Made by a program: the position numbers and the translations under genes. A DNA stretch of 64,000 nucleotides. It comes from Bradyrhizobium sp. 139 (GTDB lineage: Bacteria > Pseudomonadota > Alphaproteobacteria > Rhizobiales > Xanthobacteraceae). The notes under the pieces were generated by a model. It was given only the letters and a program-made list of their open reading frames with translations. It was not told the DNA's origin and searched no databases. How positions within the stretch are numbered: position 1 is the stretch's first letter; each line of letters begins with the position of its first letter. This document shows positions 55,308-64,000 of this stretch, one piece after another. Location of the stretch: the NCBI RefSeq assembly GCF_023074175.1, contig NZ_JADPKS010000069.1:124001-188000 (forward strand), given 5' to 3'.

Positions 55308-57515
55308 TCATTGAATTCGAATGACAACTGTGTCCGCGGCGCCAGTGGCATCGATGACGGTCAGCCGGGCAAAGCCGGGACCGGGCGGATCAATCAGGCG
55401 CTGGCGGCGTCCGTCGATCTCGCCGAGCGACGTTCCATTAACCATGACGGTCATGGGCAGAACGCCGCCGGCAACCTTCACCGGCATGGCGGCGCTCCCC
55501 TCGCCGCTGGAACGATCGACGTCAATCCGCGAGCCGTTCAGCGGAAACTGGATATGCAGCGCCTGCTCACCGCCGGTCCGCACAAGCTCCCCCGCCGGGC
55601 GGAACCGTCTCAGTGGCAACGGCAATTTGGCGTTGCTGGCGACCAGGGTTCCCTTGGGTGGCTTCGGCAACGGGGCAAGCGTCTTGCCCGTGCGAGCGAA
55701 GGAGTCGAACAGGATCGGCGCGGCGGCGACGCGACCGATCAGCCCGGGAACCGGCGCGCCGTCGGGCCGGCCGACCCAGACCCCGATCGTCATGCGCCCG
55801 TCGAAGCCGACCGACCAGGCGTCGCGATAGCCGTAGGAGGTGCCGGTCTTGAAGGCGATGCGGTTGTGGGCGGCATTTTCGGGCGGCGGCGTGCCCAGAA
55901 GCACGTTGCCGACCTGCCAGGCCGCGACCTGGTCCAGCAGCCGCAGCGGTTCGCGGTCGTCCCTATCAGTCATGAGGTCGCGCAACGGCCTGGTGGTGCC
56001 GAGCCGGGCGAAACCCGTATAGAGCTGGGTGAGCTCCTGGAGCGTCACACCGACGCCGCCGAGGCCCATGGCGAGCCCCGGCGCTTCGTCCTTGGGCAAA
56101 ACCAGATTGCCGCCGGCCTGCCGCAGCCGCGATGCCAGCCGGCTCGCGCCGACGCGGTCGAGCAGCACGATCGCCGGCACGTTCAGCGACATCTGCAGCG
56201 CCTTCTTCACCGGCACAGTGCCCTGGAACGTCATGTCGAAATTTTCCGGCGCATAGGAGCCGAAGCGGACAGGGCGGTCCTCGATCAAACTGTCGGGGTG
56301 GACGAAGCCGTCCTCGAAAGCCAGCCCGTAGATGAAGGGTTTCAGCGTCGAGCCCGGCGAGCGGACGGCGCGAGTCATGTCGACCTGCCCGGCCCGCCTC
56401 TCGTCGAAATAATCGGCTGAGCCGACGCGGGCGAGCACGTCGCCGCTCTCATTGTCGACCACGATGATGCCGACCGAGATATTTGGTCCGAGCGCAGTGG
56501 CGCGGTCGCGCGCCAGCGGCTCCAGCACCTTCTGGAGATTGGCATCGAGCGTCAGCTTGATGACCAGCGTGTCCTTGACCGTCGAAAGCGCGGTGTCGGA
56601 GGCATGCGGCGCCAGGATCGGCATTGGCTTGCGCAATTTCGGTACGGGAACGGCTTTCGCCTGCTTCGCATCTTCGAGGCTGACCTGATGCTCCTCGACC
56701 ATGCGGTCGAGCACGCGGTCGCGCGCCTTGCGCGCCGCTTCGGGATAACGATCGAGCCGGCGCGTTTCCGGCGATTGCGGCAGCGCCACCAGCAGCGCAG
56801 CCTCGGCCAGCGACAGCCGCTTCGGCTCCTTGCCGAGATACGCGATCGAGGCTGAGCGGATGCCTTCGAGGTTGCCGCCATAAGGCGCCAGCGCGAGGTA
56901 CAGATTGAGGATCTCGTCCTTGCTGAGGCTGCGTTCGATCTCGATCGCGCGTACGATCTGGCGCAGCTTTGCATAGAGCGAGCGCTGCCGCCGCGGCTCC
57001 ATCAAGCGCGCAAGCTGCATGCTGATGGTCGAGCCGCCCGAGACGATGTGGCCGCGCGTCCCAAGCTGCAACGCAGCGCGCCCCAGCGCGAGCGGGTCGA
57101 GACCGTTATGCGCGTAGAAGCGCTGGTCCTCATAGGCGAGCAGCAGTTTGAGATAGGTCGGATCGACGTTGGCCTTGGCATCGACCGGCAACCGCCAGAG
57201 GCCATCGGCCATCGCATAGGCGCGCAGCAGCTTGCCGTTGCGATCCACGATGGTGGTGGAGACCTGGCGCGCCTCGTCGAGCGGCAGCGGGCCGAGAGCG
57301 TAGACCCAGGCGACGAAGGCGCCGATGCCAAGGATGAAGGTGAGCGCGGCGGCAGAGAGAACACGATGGCCCCCGCCCCTTGCTCCGTCCTGGCCGGGCT
57401 TGACCCGGCCATCCACGTCCTTGCCAGCCGCACCAAAGGCCGTGGATGCCCGGGACACGCCCGGGCACGACGACTGAGTATGAGGCTCAGCTTCGTTCAT
57501 CCAATTATCGCTCAC
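55308..57515 (-). CDS. pbpC: Penicillin-binding protein 1C
   Basis: A 735-residue bifunctional peptidoglycan synthase. A cytoplasmic N-terminus precedes one membrane anchor (VLSAAALTFILGIGAFVAWV), a GT51 transglycosylase (LAYEDQRFYAHNGLDPLALG, GGSTISMQLARL), a transpeptidase (SPGSTLKPFIYG, MSLNVPA, KTGTSYGYRDAWSVG) and a C-terminal BiPBP_C domain. The best start is GTG 57515, overlapping the macroglobulin stop as GTGA; ATG 57500 is an alternative. About 29 residues before the anchor are encoded by a palindromic repeat. It is translationally coupled to the macroglobulin gene, a widespread pairing. Confidence 0.93.
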   Translation of the reverse strand: MSDNWMNEAEPHTQSSCPGVSRASTAFGAAGKDVDGRVKPGQDGARGGGHRVLSAAALTFILGIGAFVAWVYALGPLPLDEARQVSTTIVDRNGKLLRAYAMADGLWRLPVDAKANVDPTYLKLLLAYEDQRFYAHNGLDPLALGRAALQLGTRGHIVSGGSTISMQLARLMEPRRQRSLYAKLRQIVRAIEIERSLSKDEILNLYLALAPYGGNLEGIRSASIAYLGKEPKRLSLAEAALLVALPQSPETRRLDRYPEAARKARDRVLDRMVEEHQVSLEDAKQAKAVPVPKLRKPMPILAPHASDTALSTVKDTLVIKLTLDANLQKVLEPLARDRATALGPNISVGIIVVDNESGDVLARVGSADYFDERRAGQVDMTRAVRSPGSTLKPFIYGLAFEDGFVHPDSLIEDRPVRFGSYAPENFDMTFQGTVPVKKALQMSLNVPAIVLLDRVGASRLASRLRQAGGNLVLPKDEAPGLAMGLGGVGVTLQELTQLYTGFARLGTTRPLRDLMTDRDDREPLRLLDQVAAWQVGNVLLGTPPPENAAHNRIAFKTGTSYGYRDAWSVGFDGRMTIGVWVGRPDGAPVPGLIGRVAAAPILFDSFARTGKTLAPLPKPPKGTLVASNAKLPLPLRRFRPAGELVRTGGEQALHIQFPLNGSRIDVDRSSGEGSAAMPVKVAGGVLPMTVMVNGTSLGEIDGRRQRLIDPPGPGFARLTVIDATGAADTVVIRIQ
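57386..57472. repeat. Palindromic repeat inside the pbpC reading frame
   Basis: Arms CGTCCTGGCCGGGCTTGACC / CGGGACACGCCCGGGCACGACG (ends only) and inner GGCCATCCACG / CGTGGATGCC form an ~87-bp palindrome like the intergenic ones. Its length is a multiple of three, so the frame of pbpC stays open and it is read as SCPGVSRASTAFGAAGKDVD and following residues, between the start codon and the membrane anchor. Confidence 0.75.
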
Positions 57516-60500
57516 TTCACCGCCCACACCTCGACGTTCCCTGTCCCCGTGCGACCATACCGCGAGGGATTGTACATGTCCTCGACATAGGCCTGCGGCA
57601 GCACGTATTTGCCCGGCGAGACTGCGCGTACGACATAGGCGACGGTGAAGACCGACTGAGAGTCCGAGGCGCGATCGACCGCCGCCGTGAACCGGTCATC
57701 GCGGAACTCGGCATCTTCAGGCTCCTCGCCGTTCTCGATCCAGTCCAGCGTGCCGCTGTCGCCCGACGACACCAGTTTTGGATTGTCGATCTCCAGGCCC
57801 GCGGGCAGATAGTCGGACACCATGATGTGGCCGTACTCGGGCTTGGCCTCGGTGATCTTCAGCACCACGGCGAAACGCTGGTTCTGCTTGACCTTGCTGA
57901 TGTCGGCTGGCTTGCCATCGAGCGTGAAGTAGGTCCGCTCGATGCTGAAGCCATGCGATGCAGCCGGCTCCGGCGTGACCGGCGAGCCCGACACCGAGAC
58001 CACGGCCTGCACCGGCGCGTCGCCGGTGTTGGTGATCTTCAGCGGCTTGCCCTCCAGCGTCACAGCCTTGTAGCTGCGGTAGAGCGCGGTCTTGACCGGC
58101 TGGCCGTCGACTTCCATGGACAGGTTCTCCCTGGCGAGCGCGCGCGCCGCCAGGACCAGCCACGCATTCTCCTGCGTGGAGGTGTAGGGCGTCAGACCGC
58201 GCGCGGTCTCGACTCGCAACACCGCCTGCGTCAGCGTCGCCTTCGGCGCGTTGCCTTCGCTGGCGAGCGAGACCAGCGCGGCGGCATCGCGGAGCTGCGA
58301 GCCGTAATCGGTGCGGCCGAACTCCAGTACCGGCTTCGGCGCGAGGCTGTCGAGCGCGGCACCGTAGACGCGTTCAGCGCGGTTGCGGTCGCCGACCAGC
58401 GCGAGCGCCGCGGCAAGCTGCGACTTCGCAATCGGCGTTGCGAGGTTGCTCAATTTGGTGTCGGCGAGATAGCGGAGATCGCCGATCGGCGCTGCACCGT
58501 TACGGGCGAGCACGTAGAGACCGTAAGCAAGATCGCGGCCGCCGTCCTTCTCCGGCTCGTTGCCGTTCACGACCGAATTGCGGATACGGTCGAGCGCGTT
58601 TTTGAACAGCACGTCCGGCACCACAAAGCCCTTTTCGCGGGCGCGGGTGAGGAAGTCCGTCACATAGGCGTCGAGCCAGGCATCGTCCCCGCCGGCCGAC
58701 CACAGGCCGAACGAGCCGTTGGAGCCTTGGCGTGCCAGCAGCCGCTCGATCGCATCGCGGATGCGCTGGTCGACCTCGGTGTCCATGGCCAGATGCGCGC
58801 CGGCCGCGAGGTCATTGACATAGAGCAGCGGCAGCGCGCGGCTCGTGATCTGTTCCGAGCAGCCATAGGGATAGCGATCGAGCGCCTTGAGGATGGTCGC
58901 GGCGTCGAGCGCGGTCGAGAGGCTCGCCGAGACCGAGACGCTGCCGGTGCCCGGCACAAGGTCGGAGAACATGTCCGAGGTCAGCGTCAGGCTCTCGCCC
59001 TTCGCCAACGTCCGGATCGAACGCCGTGCCAGCACCTGCGTCGCCGCCTTGACGTCGAGCGCATAGTGGCGCGACAGCGCAAGGCCGTTCGGTCCCTTGA
59101 TGTCGACGTCGAGCGTCGCCTGGCCCGCCGCGGTCGCGTCGAGCGCGAGCGAGAACGAATTGCGCTGCTTGGCGGCGAGCTTGACCGTGGTCGCGGGATT
59201 GCCGGTCATCTTGACCGGCCCGCCCGTTTTCACGTTGATGACGTAGTCGCCGGCCTGGCCCTCGACATTGTCGATCTCGAGATTGACCGTGCCGTGGTCG
59301 CCATTGAGCAGGAAGCGCGGCAAGGTGGTGGTCAGCACCACGGGATCGCGGATCACGACATCCGTGTTGGCGCGGCCGAGCTTGGTCGCGGTCCACGCCA
59401 CTGCCATCACGCGCGCGGTGCCGGCGAATTCGGGGATATCGAAGCTCACTTCGGCGGTGCCGTCGGCGGCGACCGTGACGATGCCCGAATAGAGCGCGAG
59501 CGGCTTTTGCGCGGGCGGCGAGCCCTGCAATTCGCCAGCACCGGCATCGCCGCCGGACTTGATCTGACCGCGGGTGCCCGACATGCCGTCGATGAGCTGC
59601 CCATAGAGATCGCGGATCTCTGCGCTCAGGCGGCGCTGGCCGAGATAATAGTCGTCTGGCGCCGGCGGCTTGTAGTTGGTCAGGTTGAGGATGCCGACGT
59701 CGACCGCTGATATCACGACCTTGGCGTCCTCGCCCGGATTGAGCCCGTCGAGCTTGACCGGGATCTTCAACATCGCATTCGGCCGGATCAGGGCCGGCGG
59801 CGTCAGCTTGACCTGCAGCGTGCGGGTCTGCTTGTCGATGCCGAACCATTTCAGGCCGATCGCCCGGCCGGGCATGCGTTGCGCAGCCGCATCGAGCGGC
59901 CGGCGCAGCGTCGCCACGATGTAGGCGCCGGTGCCCCAGTCCTTGCCGACCGGCAGCCTCACCTGCGCGGTACCTTCCTTGACGTCGATGGTCTGCGTCG
60001 TCAGCAGGCGGTCGCCGAGCACGTTGACGGTGAGCTTGCCGGCGCTGCGGACATTGACCGACACGGTCATGGTGTCGCCGGAGGCGTATTGCGGCTTGTC
60101 GATCGAGGTCTCAAGCAGGTCCGGCGTGTCGGCGCTGCCGTCGGAATACCAGCCGACGTCGAACTGCACCGAGGTCACCGGACCGTCGGCATCGTTCGAC
60201 TTCACATCCAGCCGGTAGCGGCCGGGCTGCGGGGTGAGCGAAATCCGCGACGGCTTGTCGCCCGTAACAGTCACATCACCGTCGGCGACGCGCGAGGTCG
60301 ATTTGACCGGCTCGTACTCCCAGTAATTGCTCTGGCGGTACCACTGGTAGCGCGACTCCATCTTCAGGAGTTCGTAGCGCAGGCCGTCGCGGCGAAGTGT
60401 CTGGCCCTCGGGCGAGACGAACACGACATCGAACTCGGCCTTGTCGCCCTCGGCGACGTTCTTGTCCCCGAATAGCGGCTTGATGCCGATCATGGCGGCA

Positions 60501-62716
60501 GCAGGCGCGACCGGCAGCACGATCTTGCGCTCGACGGCGCGGCCGCCGGTCTCGACCATGCGGACGAAGATCTGCGCCTCCTGCGGCCGCGTCGAGGCTG
60601 GCTGCTTGTCGAGCGTGACCGGGAAGGTCGCAACGCCATTGGCGTCGGCCTCGGGCAAGTTCTCCAGCGGCGTGCGCTCGTTCGAGGTGGTCTCCTCGTC
60701 GGCGACGCCGAACTGGTAGCCGGCAAAGCCCGGCCGCTCGGACGCGGGCGCAACCAGCATGTCGCCTTCGAGCACCAGGCCCGAAGCCGGCGCGCCATAA
60801 AGGAAATGGCCGTCCGCCTTAAGCTCCACCGGCGCATTAGCTTTGATCAGCTTGTCCTTGGCAGACAAGTCGAATTCGATCCTGTCAGGGACGTAATCCT
60901 CGACCATGAACGTGGTCTCGCCGACCGAAGAGCCCTTCGGATCGGTGAAGGCGCGCACGCGCCAGGTTCCGGTCGGGACGGCCGAATTGAGCGGCACGGA
61001 CAGCATACGGCCGCCGGCGCCCTGGTCAGGCAACACGGCGCGGCGGAATTCGACGCCGTCGGGACGCTCGATCACCAGCGTCAGCGGCCCGCCGGCAACG
61101 GCGTTGCCCTGCCCGTCGCGGAGCAGCGCGGTGAGATAGACGGTCTCGCTGGAGCGGTAGACGCCGCGCTCGGCATAGACGAAGGCGTCCGCGCCTGATG
61201 GCACCGCCCGGCCCGAAACGCCGCGGTCGGACAGGTCGAAAGCCGAGGTCTTCAGGCTGAGGAAGGCATAGTCGGCCTTCTCGCCGGTGACCGTGAGCAT
61301 CGCCGGCGACAGACCGCCCTCGCCGCGCGCAAGGCCCGCCTCGAACAGCACATGGCCGCTGTCATCGGTCTTGCGGGTCGCCAGGATCTCGTTGTTGCGG
61401 GCAACCAGCCGCACCTCGGCTTTGCCGACCGGGTCGGTGGAAGCCAGCGAATTGACGAAGACGTGGATGCCGTCATTGCCGGAATAGGCTGTTACACCGA
61501 GGTCGGAGACGATGAACCATTGGGTGGCGAGCTGGTACTCGTCATCCGAGCCCGGCCCCTTGGCGGCGGCCGTCATCACGTAGACGCCAGGCTGGAGCTC
61601 GCCCAGCGCCTGATCGACCGGGAATGCGGTGGTGACATCCTGGTTCAGCGTCATCGCGGTCGCGAGCTCGCCGGACCAGACTTTGACCCCGCGCTCGCCG
61701 CCGAGATCGCTGAGCTGGTAGCGCGACAGCGTCTTCTGGAAATCGCTGTCGACGACCGTATTGATCAGATTGCGGTCGCCGATCCTGAATACGTTGACGT
61801 TGACCGCGGGCGTGTTGACGCTGACCACGGGAATGCCGCGCTGGCCGGTCTTGGGCAGCACATAGGCACGGCTGGTGAAGCGCACGAACGGTTTCCGGTC
61901 GCGCACATAGACATTGAACTCGGCCGATTTCGGCAGGCCCTCCTTCACGGTGGACGGCAGGCCGGCGCGCAAATTGATGTTGTAACGCTCCCCATGCTTC
62001 AGCCCGTCAACGCAGAGCTGCTTGCCTTCGACCGACAGCGCCGGCTTGTCCTGGCCCGCGAGTGCCAGGAACGGCGCGAAATCGGTGCGCTTGGCCAGTT
62101 CTTCCGAGAACTGGAAGCAGGCGCGCGGGCTCGCGGAATCCGAGTCCACCGTGTAGTCGAGTAGCCGAAAGCCGTGCTCGTCGCGCATTTTCTCGTATTG
62201 GCCGCGGACGTCGGCGACTTCGCGCATGTCGAGCGACAGCCGCAGCGCATCCAGCGCCGGCCGCCACAGCTTGCGTTCGCCCAGCGACTTGCCGAGCACG
62301 GCGAGCGCATCTGCCTCCTCGCCGGGATTACCGGCGCGCTGGTAGGCGATGTAGGCGGCGGTCGAGGCACGCTCCAAAAGGAACGTCTGCTCGCTCGAGC
62401 TCTTCGGCGAGATCTGGAAGATGGCTTTGGCGAGCCGCAGCCAGTTGCCGGTATCCTCCGGCGAGGTGGCCGCGATCTGGCCGAGCACCGACAGTCCGGT
62501 GCGAAAATCATTGCGCCGAAAGGCGGCGTCGGCGTCGGTGCGCAAGCTCGCGCTGGTCTTGGCGACCGGCCCCGCCTCGCTCTTGATCTGGGCCTCCAGC
62601 TTGATCGCGGAATCGGCAAGGTCGTCGCGCTTGAACGCCTTGTCGGCGGCCTGCGCCGTCGCAAGGCCAAACGCCAGCATGGCGCAGAGTGTGACGGCGC
62701 GAACTAGACCGATCAT
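57512..62716 (-). CDS. Bacterial alpha-2-macroglobulin (YfhM type)
   Basis: A 1734-residue exported protein. The signal peptide MIGLVRAVTLCAMLAFGLAT ends at AQA-ADK; no lipobox Cys follows, so unlike E. coli YfhM it is probably a free periplasmic protein. Many MG/beta-sandwich domains lead to the thioester site PYGCSEQITSRALPLLY with Cys at residue 1286. The alpha-helical thioester domain and C-terminal receptor-like domain follow. It is thought to trap foreign proteases that breach the outer membrane, while the coupled PBP1C repairs the wall. The stop overlaps the pbpC start by four bases. Confidence 0.93.
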   Translation of the reverse strand: MIGLVRAVTLCAMLAFGLATAQAADKAFKRDDLADSAIKLEAQIKSEAGPVAKTSASLRTDADAAFRRNDFRTGLSVLGQIAATSPEDTGNWLRLAKAIFQISPKSSSEQTFLLERASTAAYIAYQRAGNPGEEADALAVLGKSLGERKLWRPALDALRLSLDMREVADVRGQYEKMRDEHGFRLLDYTVDSDSASPRACFQFSEELAKRTDFAPFLALAGQDKPALSVEGKQLCVDGLKHGERYNINLRAGLPSTVKEGLPKSAEFNVYVRDRKPFVRFTSRAYVLPKTGQRGIPVVSVNTPAVNVNVFRIGDRNLINTVVDSDFQKTLSRYQLSDLGGERGVKVWSGELATAMTLNQDVTTAFPVDQALGELQPGVYVMTAAAKGPGSDDEYQLATQWFIVSDLGVTAYSGNDGIHVFVNSLASTDPVGKAEVRLVARNNEILATRKTDDSGHVLFEAGLARGEGGLSPAMLTVTGEKADYAFLSLKTSAFDLSDRGVSGRAVPSGADAFVYAERGVYRSSETVYLTALLRDGQGNAVAGGPLTLVIERPDGVEFRRAVLPDQGAGGRMLSVPLNSAVPTGTWRVRAFTDPKGSSVGETTFMVEDYVPDRIEFDLSAKDKLIKANAPVELKADGHFLYGAPASGLVLEGDMLVAPASERPGFAGYQFGVADEETTSNERTPLENLPEADANGVATFPVTLDKQPASTRPQEAQIFVRMVETGGRAVERKIVLPVAPAAAMIGIKPLFGDKNVAEGDKAEFDVVFVSPEGQTLRRDGLRYELLKMESRYQWYRQSNYWEYEPVKSTSRVADGDVTVTGDKPSRISLTPQPGRYRLDVKSNDADGPVTSVQFDVGWYSDGSADTPDLLETSIDKPQYASGDTMTVSVNVRSAGKLTVNVLGDRLLTTQTIDVKEGTAQVRLPVGKDWGTGAYIVATLRRPLDAAAQRMPGRAIGLKWFGIDKQTRTLQVKLTPPALIRPNAMLKIPVKLDGLNPGEDAKVVISAVDVGILNLTNYKPPAPDDYYLGQRRLSAEIRDLYGQLIDGMSGTRGQIKSGGDAGAGELQGSPPAQKPLALYSGIVTVAADGTAEVSFDIPEFAGTARVMAVAWTATKLGRANTDVVIRDPVVLTTTLPRFLLNGDHGTVNLEIDNVEGQAGDYVINVKTGGPVKMTGNPATTVKLAAKQRNSFSLALDATAAGQATLDVDIKGPNGLALSRHYALDVKAATQVLARRSIRTLAKGESLTLTSDMFSDLVPGTGSVSVSASLSTALDAATILKALDRYPYGCSEQITSRALPLLYVNDLAAGAHLAMDTEVDQRIRDAIERLLARQGSNGSFGLWSAGGDDAWLDAYVTDFLTRAREKGFVVPDVLFKNALDRIRNSVVNGNEPEKDGGRDLAYGLYVLARNGAAPIGDLRYLADTKLSNLATPIAKSQLAAALALVGDRNRAERVYGAALDSLAPKPVLEFGRTDYGSQLRDAAALVSLASEGNAPKATLTQAVLRVETARGLTPYTSTQENAWLVLAARALARENLSMEVDGQPVKTALYRSYKAVTLEGKPLKITNTGDAPVQAVVSVSGSPVTPEPAASHGFSIERTYFTLDGKPADISKVKQNQRFAVVLKITEAKPEYGHIMVSDYLPAGLEIDNPKLVSSGDSGTLDWIENGEEPEDAEFRDDRFTAAVDRASDSQSVFTVAYVVRAVSPGKYVLPQAYVEDMYNPSRYGRTGTGNVEVWAVK

Positions 62717-63076
62717 GATGGACTCCCGGAAATCGCGGACGAACGCCCGCGGGGGCGATGAAGTGCGCGGAAAGTGACGGACTCAAGGCGATGGAACCAG
62801 AGGTGCAATTCGTCGCATTCGCTATGGCAAGGCAAGCCCTGAGCTGCCCGAGGACCGCCGCAGGAGAATGCGGCAGGAAAAGCTGTACCGTCAGAGCATG
62901 TCCCGGGAGCGACACGGCCGGCCGCCGCGCCGCGAGAGCCTGCCAAACATACTCCGCCGCTCCGCTTTGTCGCTTCCGGGGGCAAAACGGTTCGGTTCAG
63001 GCTTGGCGGACGTGCGGATTTTTCATATTTGGCGTGATAGAAGACCGGCGCGCGGCAGCCGAGGCCGGCACCAAAC
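62717..63076. other. Intergenic region upstream of the macroglobulin gene
   Basis: 360 bases between the macroglobulin start and tRNA-Arg. It must contain promoters for both. A purine/pyrimidine-mixed sequence without clear repeats; no credible gene seen. Confidence 0.5.
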
Positions 63077-63153
63077 GGTCCCGTAGCTCAACTGGATAGA
63101 GCATCAGATTTCTACTCTGAGGGTTGCAGGTTCGATTCCTGCCGGGATCGCCA
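63077..63153 (+). tRNA. tRNA-Arg (anticodon TCT)
   Basis: A complete 77-base cloverleaf with CCA. Acceptor GGTCCCG pairs with CGGGATC (one G-T pair), the anticodon stem is TCAGA/TCTGA around loop TTTCTAC, and the T arm is GCAGGTTCGATTCCTGC. It reads AGA/AGG codons, rare in GC-rich genomes. Confidence 0.95.
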
Positions 63154-63270
63154 GTCACGGCGAACCGGGGCGAGCAGCTAAACTAGACTGGAGCGGTGTC
63201 GGCTGCAGCGTGCCGAACAGGTGCCTTCGTGGTCCGTTCCGGGCGCAGGATGGAGCGGACGCTCCAAAGA

Positions 63271-63298
63271 AGAAAGCCCCGCAAGAGCGGGGCTTTCT
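63271..63298. terminator. Strong terminator hairpin after the outer-membrane gene
   Basis: AGAAAGCCCCGC-AAGA-GCGGGGCTTTCT: a perfect 12-bp stem with a 4-base loop. On the minus strand it lies 17 bases past the beta-barrel stop; the ends of the stem supply short A and T runs in both directions, so it can work bidirectionally. Confidence 0.85.
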
Positions 63299-63315
63299 GA
63301 CCTGGGTTTGGCTTC

Positions 63316-64000
63316 TTAGTACCTCGCGACCGCCGGGCCGCCGAACTTGTAGTTCAGACCGACCTTCGCGATCGACAGCTTGTTCTTGATGTCGACATTC
63401 GCAACAGCAGGTACGCCCGCCAGCGGGGAGAAATCAAACGCGATGCTCTTCTTGTCGAAGTCCATGTAATCGTACTCGATGAACGCGCTCCAGTTGTGGT
63501 CGAACGCGTATTCAGCACCGAGGCCGATCAGCCAACCGAACGACGTGCTGTTCGAGCTGACCGAAAATGCGGCCGGTCCGAGTCCGGCAGCTGCGCTGAA
63601 CGTATGGTCCGTATGCAGCCACGCGGCGCCCCCCTTCACATAGACGAGAGTGCGGTCCGCCACCACGCCGCCAAGGCGACCCGTAACCGTTGCAAGCCAA
63701 TCGCTCTTCCCGGTGCAGCTGGCGATGAATACGCATGGGGTCGTGCCCTTTACGTCCATTCCGGCGATGTCGCCCTGGACGCCCAGAACAGCCCAGCCGG
63801 TCTGCCAGTTGTAGCCGGCCTGCCCGCCCCCCAGAAACCCGCTCCGGCTGTTCTGGTCGATCGGGAAGCCGCCGGGGATGATACCGCCGCCGGCGCCAGT
63901 GAGGCCGGTCAAAGTGGATTCCGTGGTACCCCAGCCCGCTCCCACATGACCGCCGAGATAGAAACCGGTCCAACTCCAGACCGGAACGGGCGCCAGAATG
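63316..64000 (-). CDS. Outer-membrane beta-barrel protein, Omp25/RopB type (N-terminus cut by window edge)
   Basis: The last 227 codons are present; the frame is still open at base 64000, reading VPVWSWTGFYLGGHVGAGWG near the edge. The WTGFYLGGHVG start of the barrel, GYNWQTGWAVLGVQGDI, YVKGGAAWLHTDHTFS, GWLIGLGAEYAFDHNWSAFI and the ending KVGLNYKFGG are typical of the eight-stranded Omp25-like porin family of rhizobia, abundant outer-membrane proteins. A loop contains CVFIASCTG, possibly disulfide-bonded. The signal peptide lies outside the window. Confidence 0.9.
   Translation of the reverse strand, partial: ILAPVPVWSWTGFYLGGHVGAGWGTTESTLTGLTGAGGGIIPGGFPIDQNSRSGFLGGGQAGYNWQTGWAVLGVQGDIAGMDVKGTTPCVFIASCTGKSDWLATVTGRLGGVVADRTLVYVKGGAAWLHTDHTFSAAAGLGPAAFSVSSNSTSFGWLIGLGAEYAFDHNWSAFIEYDYMDFDKKSIAFDFSPLAGVPAVANVDIKNKLSIAKVGLNYKFGGPAVARY

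Noticed and set aside
57446..59710. A 754-codon plus-strand frame
   Set aside because: Antisense shadow of the macroglobulin gene; composition is rich in Arg, Asp, His and Val as expected for such shadows, with no motif.

Overview
The window is high-GC chromosomal DNA of an alphaproteobacterium, most likely Bradyrhizobium or a close relative. The grounds are the block dusB-ntrB-ntrC-ntrY-ntrX-hfq-hflX-mazG, the four-gene aapJQMP amino-acid transporter, a PopZ homologue, a fused ispDF, and many short palindromic intergenic repeats of the kind scattered through Bradyrhizobium genomes. This assignment rests on recognition; no database search was run. There is no phage, complete IS element, CRISPR array or replication origin.

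Layout. 1-1174: end of a nitrile hydratase operon (alpha tail, beta, accessory). 1343-3049: divergent queC and mazG. 3260-13116 (minus strand): RNA/GTPase genes hflX and hfq, then two nitrogen-type two-component pairs, NtrYX and NtrBC, led by dusB. 13326-15905: ispDF, cinA and a small MscS channel. 15906-16960: gene-free, repeat-filled. 16961-25924: coq10/ratA-like, lipA, a 3-methyladenine glycosylase, valS, popZ, a TolC-type channel, a Pcm-type methyltransferase and a small orphan. 26137-30490: a decaying stretch with tRNA-Asn, tRNA-Cys, small secreted proteins, three broken genes and a second copy of a ~585-bp repeat. 30519-40477: a DTW-domain tRNA modification enzyme and a four-gene RND efflux operon (two pumps, adaptor, outer-membrane lipoprotein). 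40919-49476: cyclopropane fatty-acid synthase, cysteine synthase, the aap transporter and cystathionine beta-lyase. 49633-55257: Na/Pi cotransporter and a four-gene polyprenyl-sugar / lipid A modification cluster. 55308-62716: alpha-2-macroglobulin coupled to penicillin-binding protein 1C. 63077-64000: tRNA-Arg and a truncated outer-membrane beta-barrel gene.

How the genes fit together. The ntr block senses and relays nitrogen status, and the Aap transporter is the sort of system it commonly controls. cysK and metC lie either side of aap and handle sulfur amino acids. The RND operon, TolC-type channel, cfa, lipid A cluster, PBP1C/macroglobulin pair and beta-barrel all concern the cell envelope.

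The least explained parts are the repeats and the broken genes. A ~585-bp element is present twice in opposite orientation, about 10.4 kb apart, with different palindromes fused to the same end and sequence differences that keep a hairpin paired. Palindromic repeats fill five of six convergent gene junctions. Another palindrome appears to be read as protein inside pbpC. A chimeric pseudogene fuses an ABC transporter binding protein to a RidA-like protein and carries two further frameshifts.
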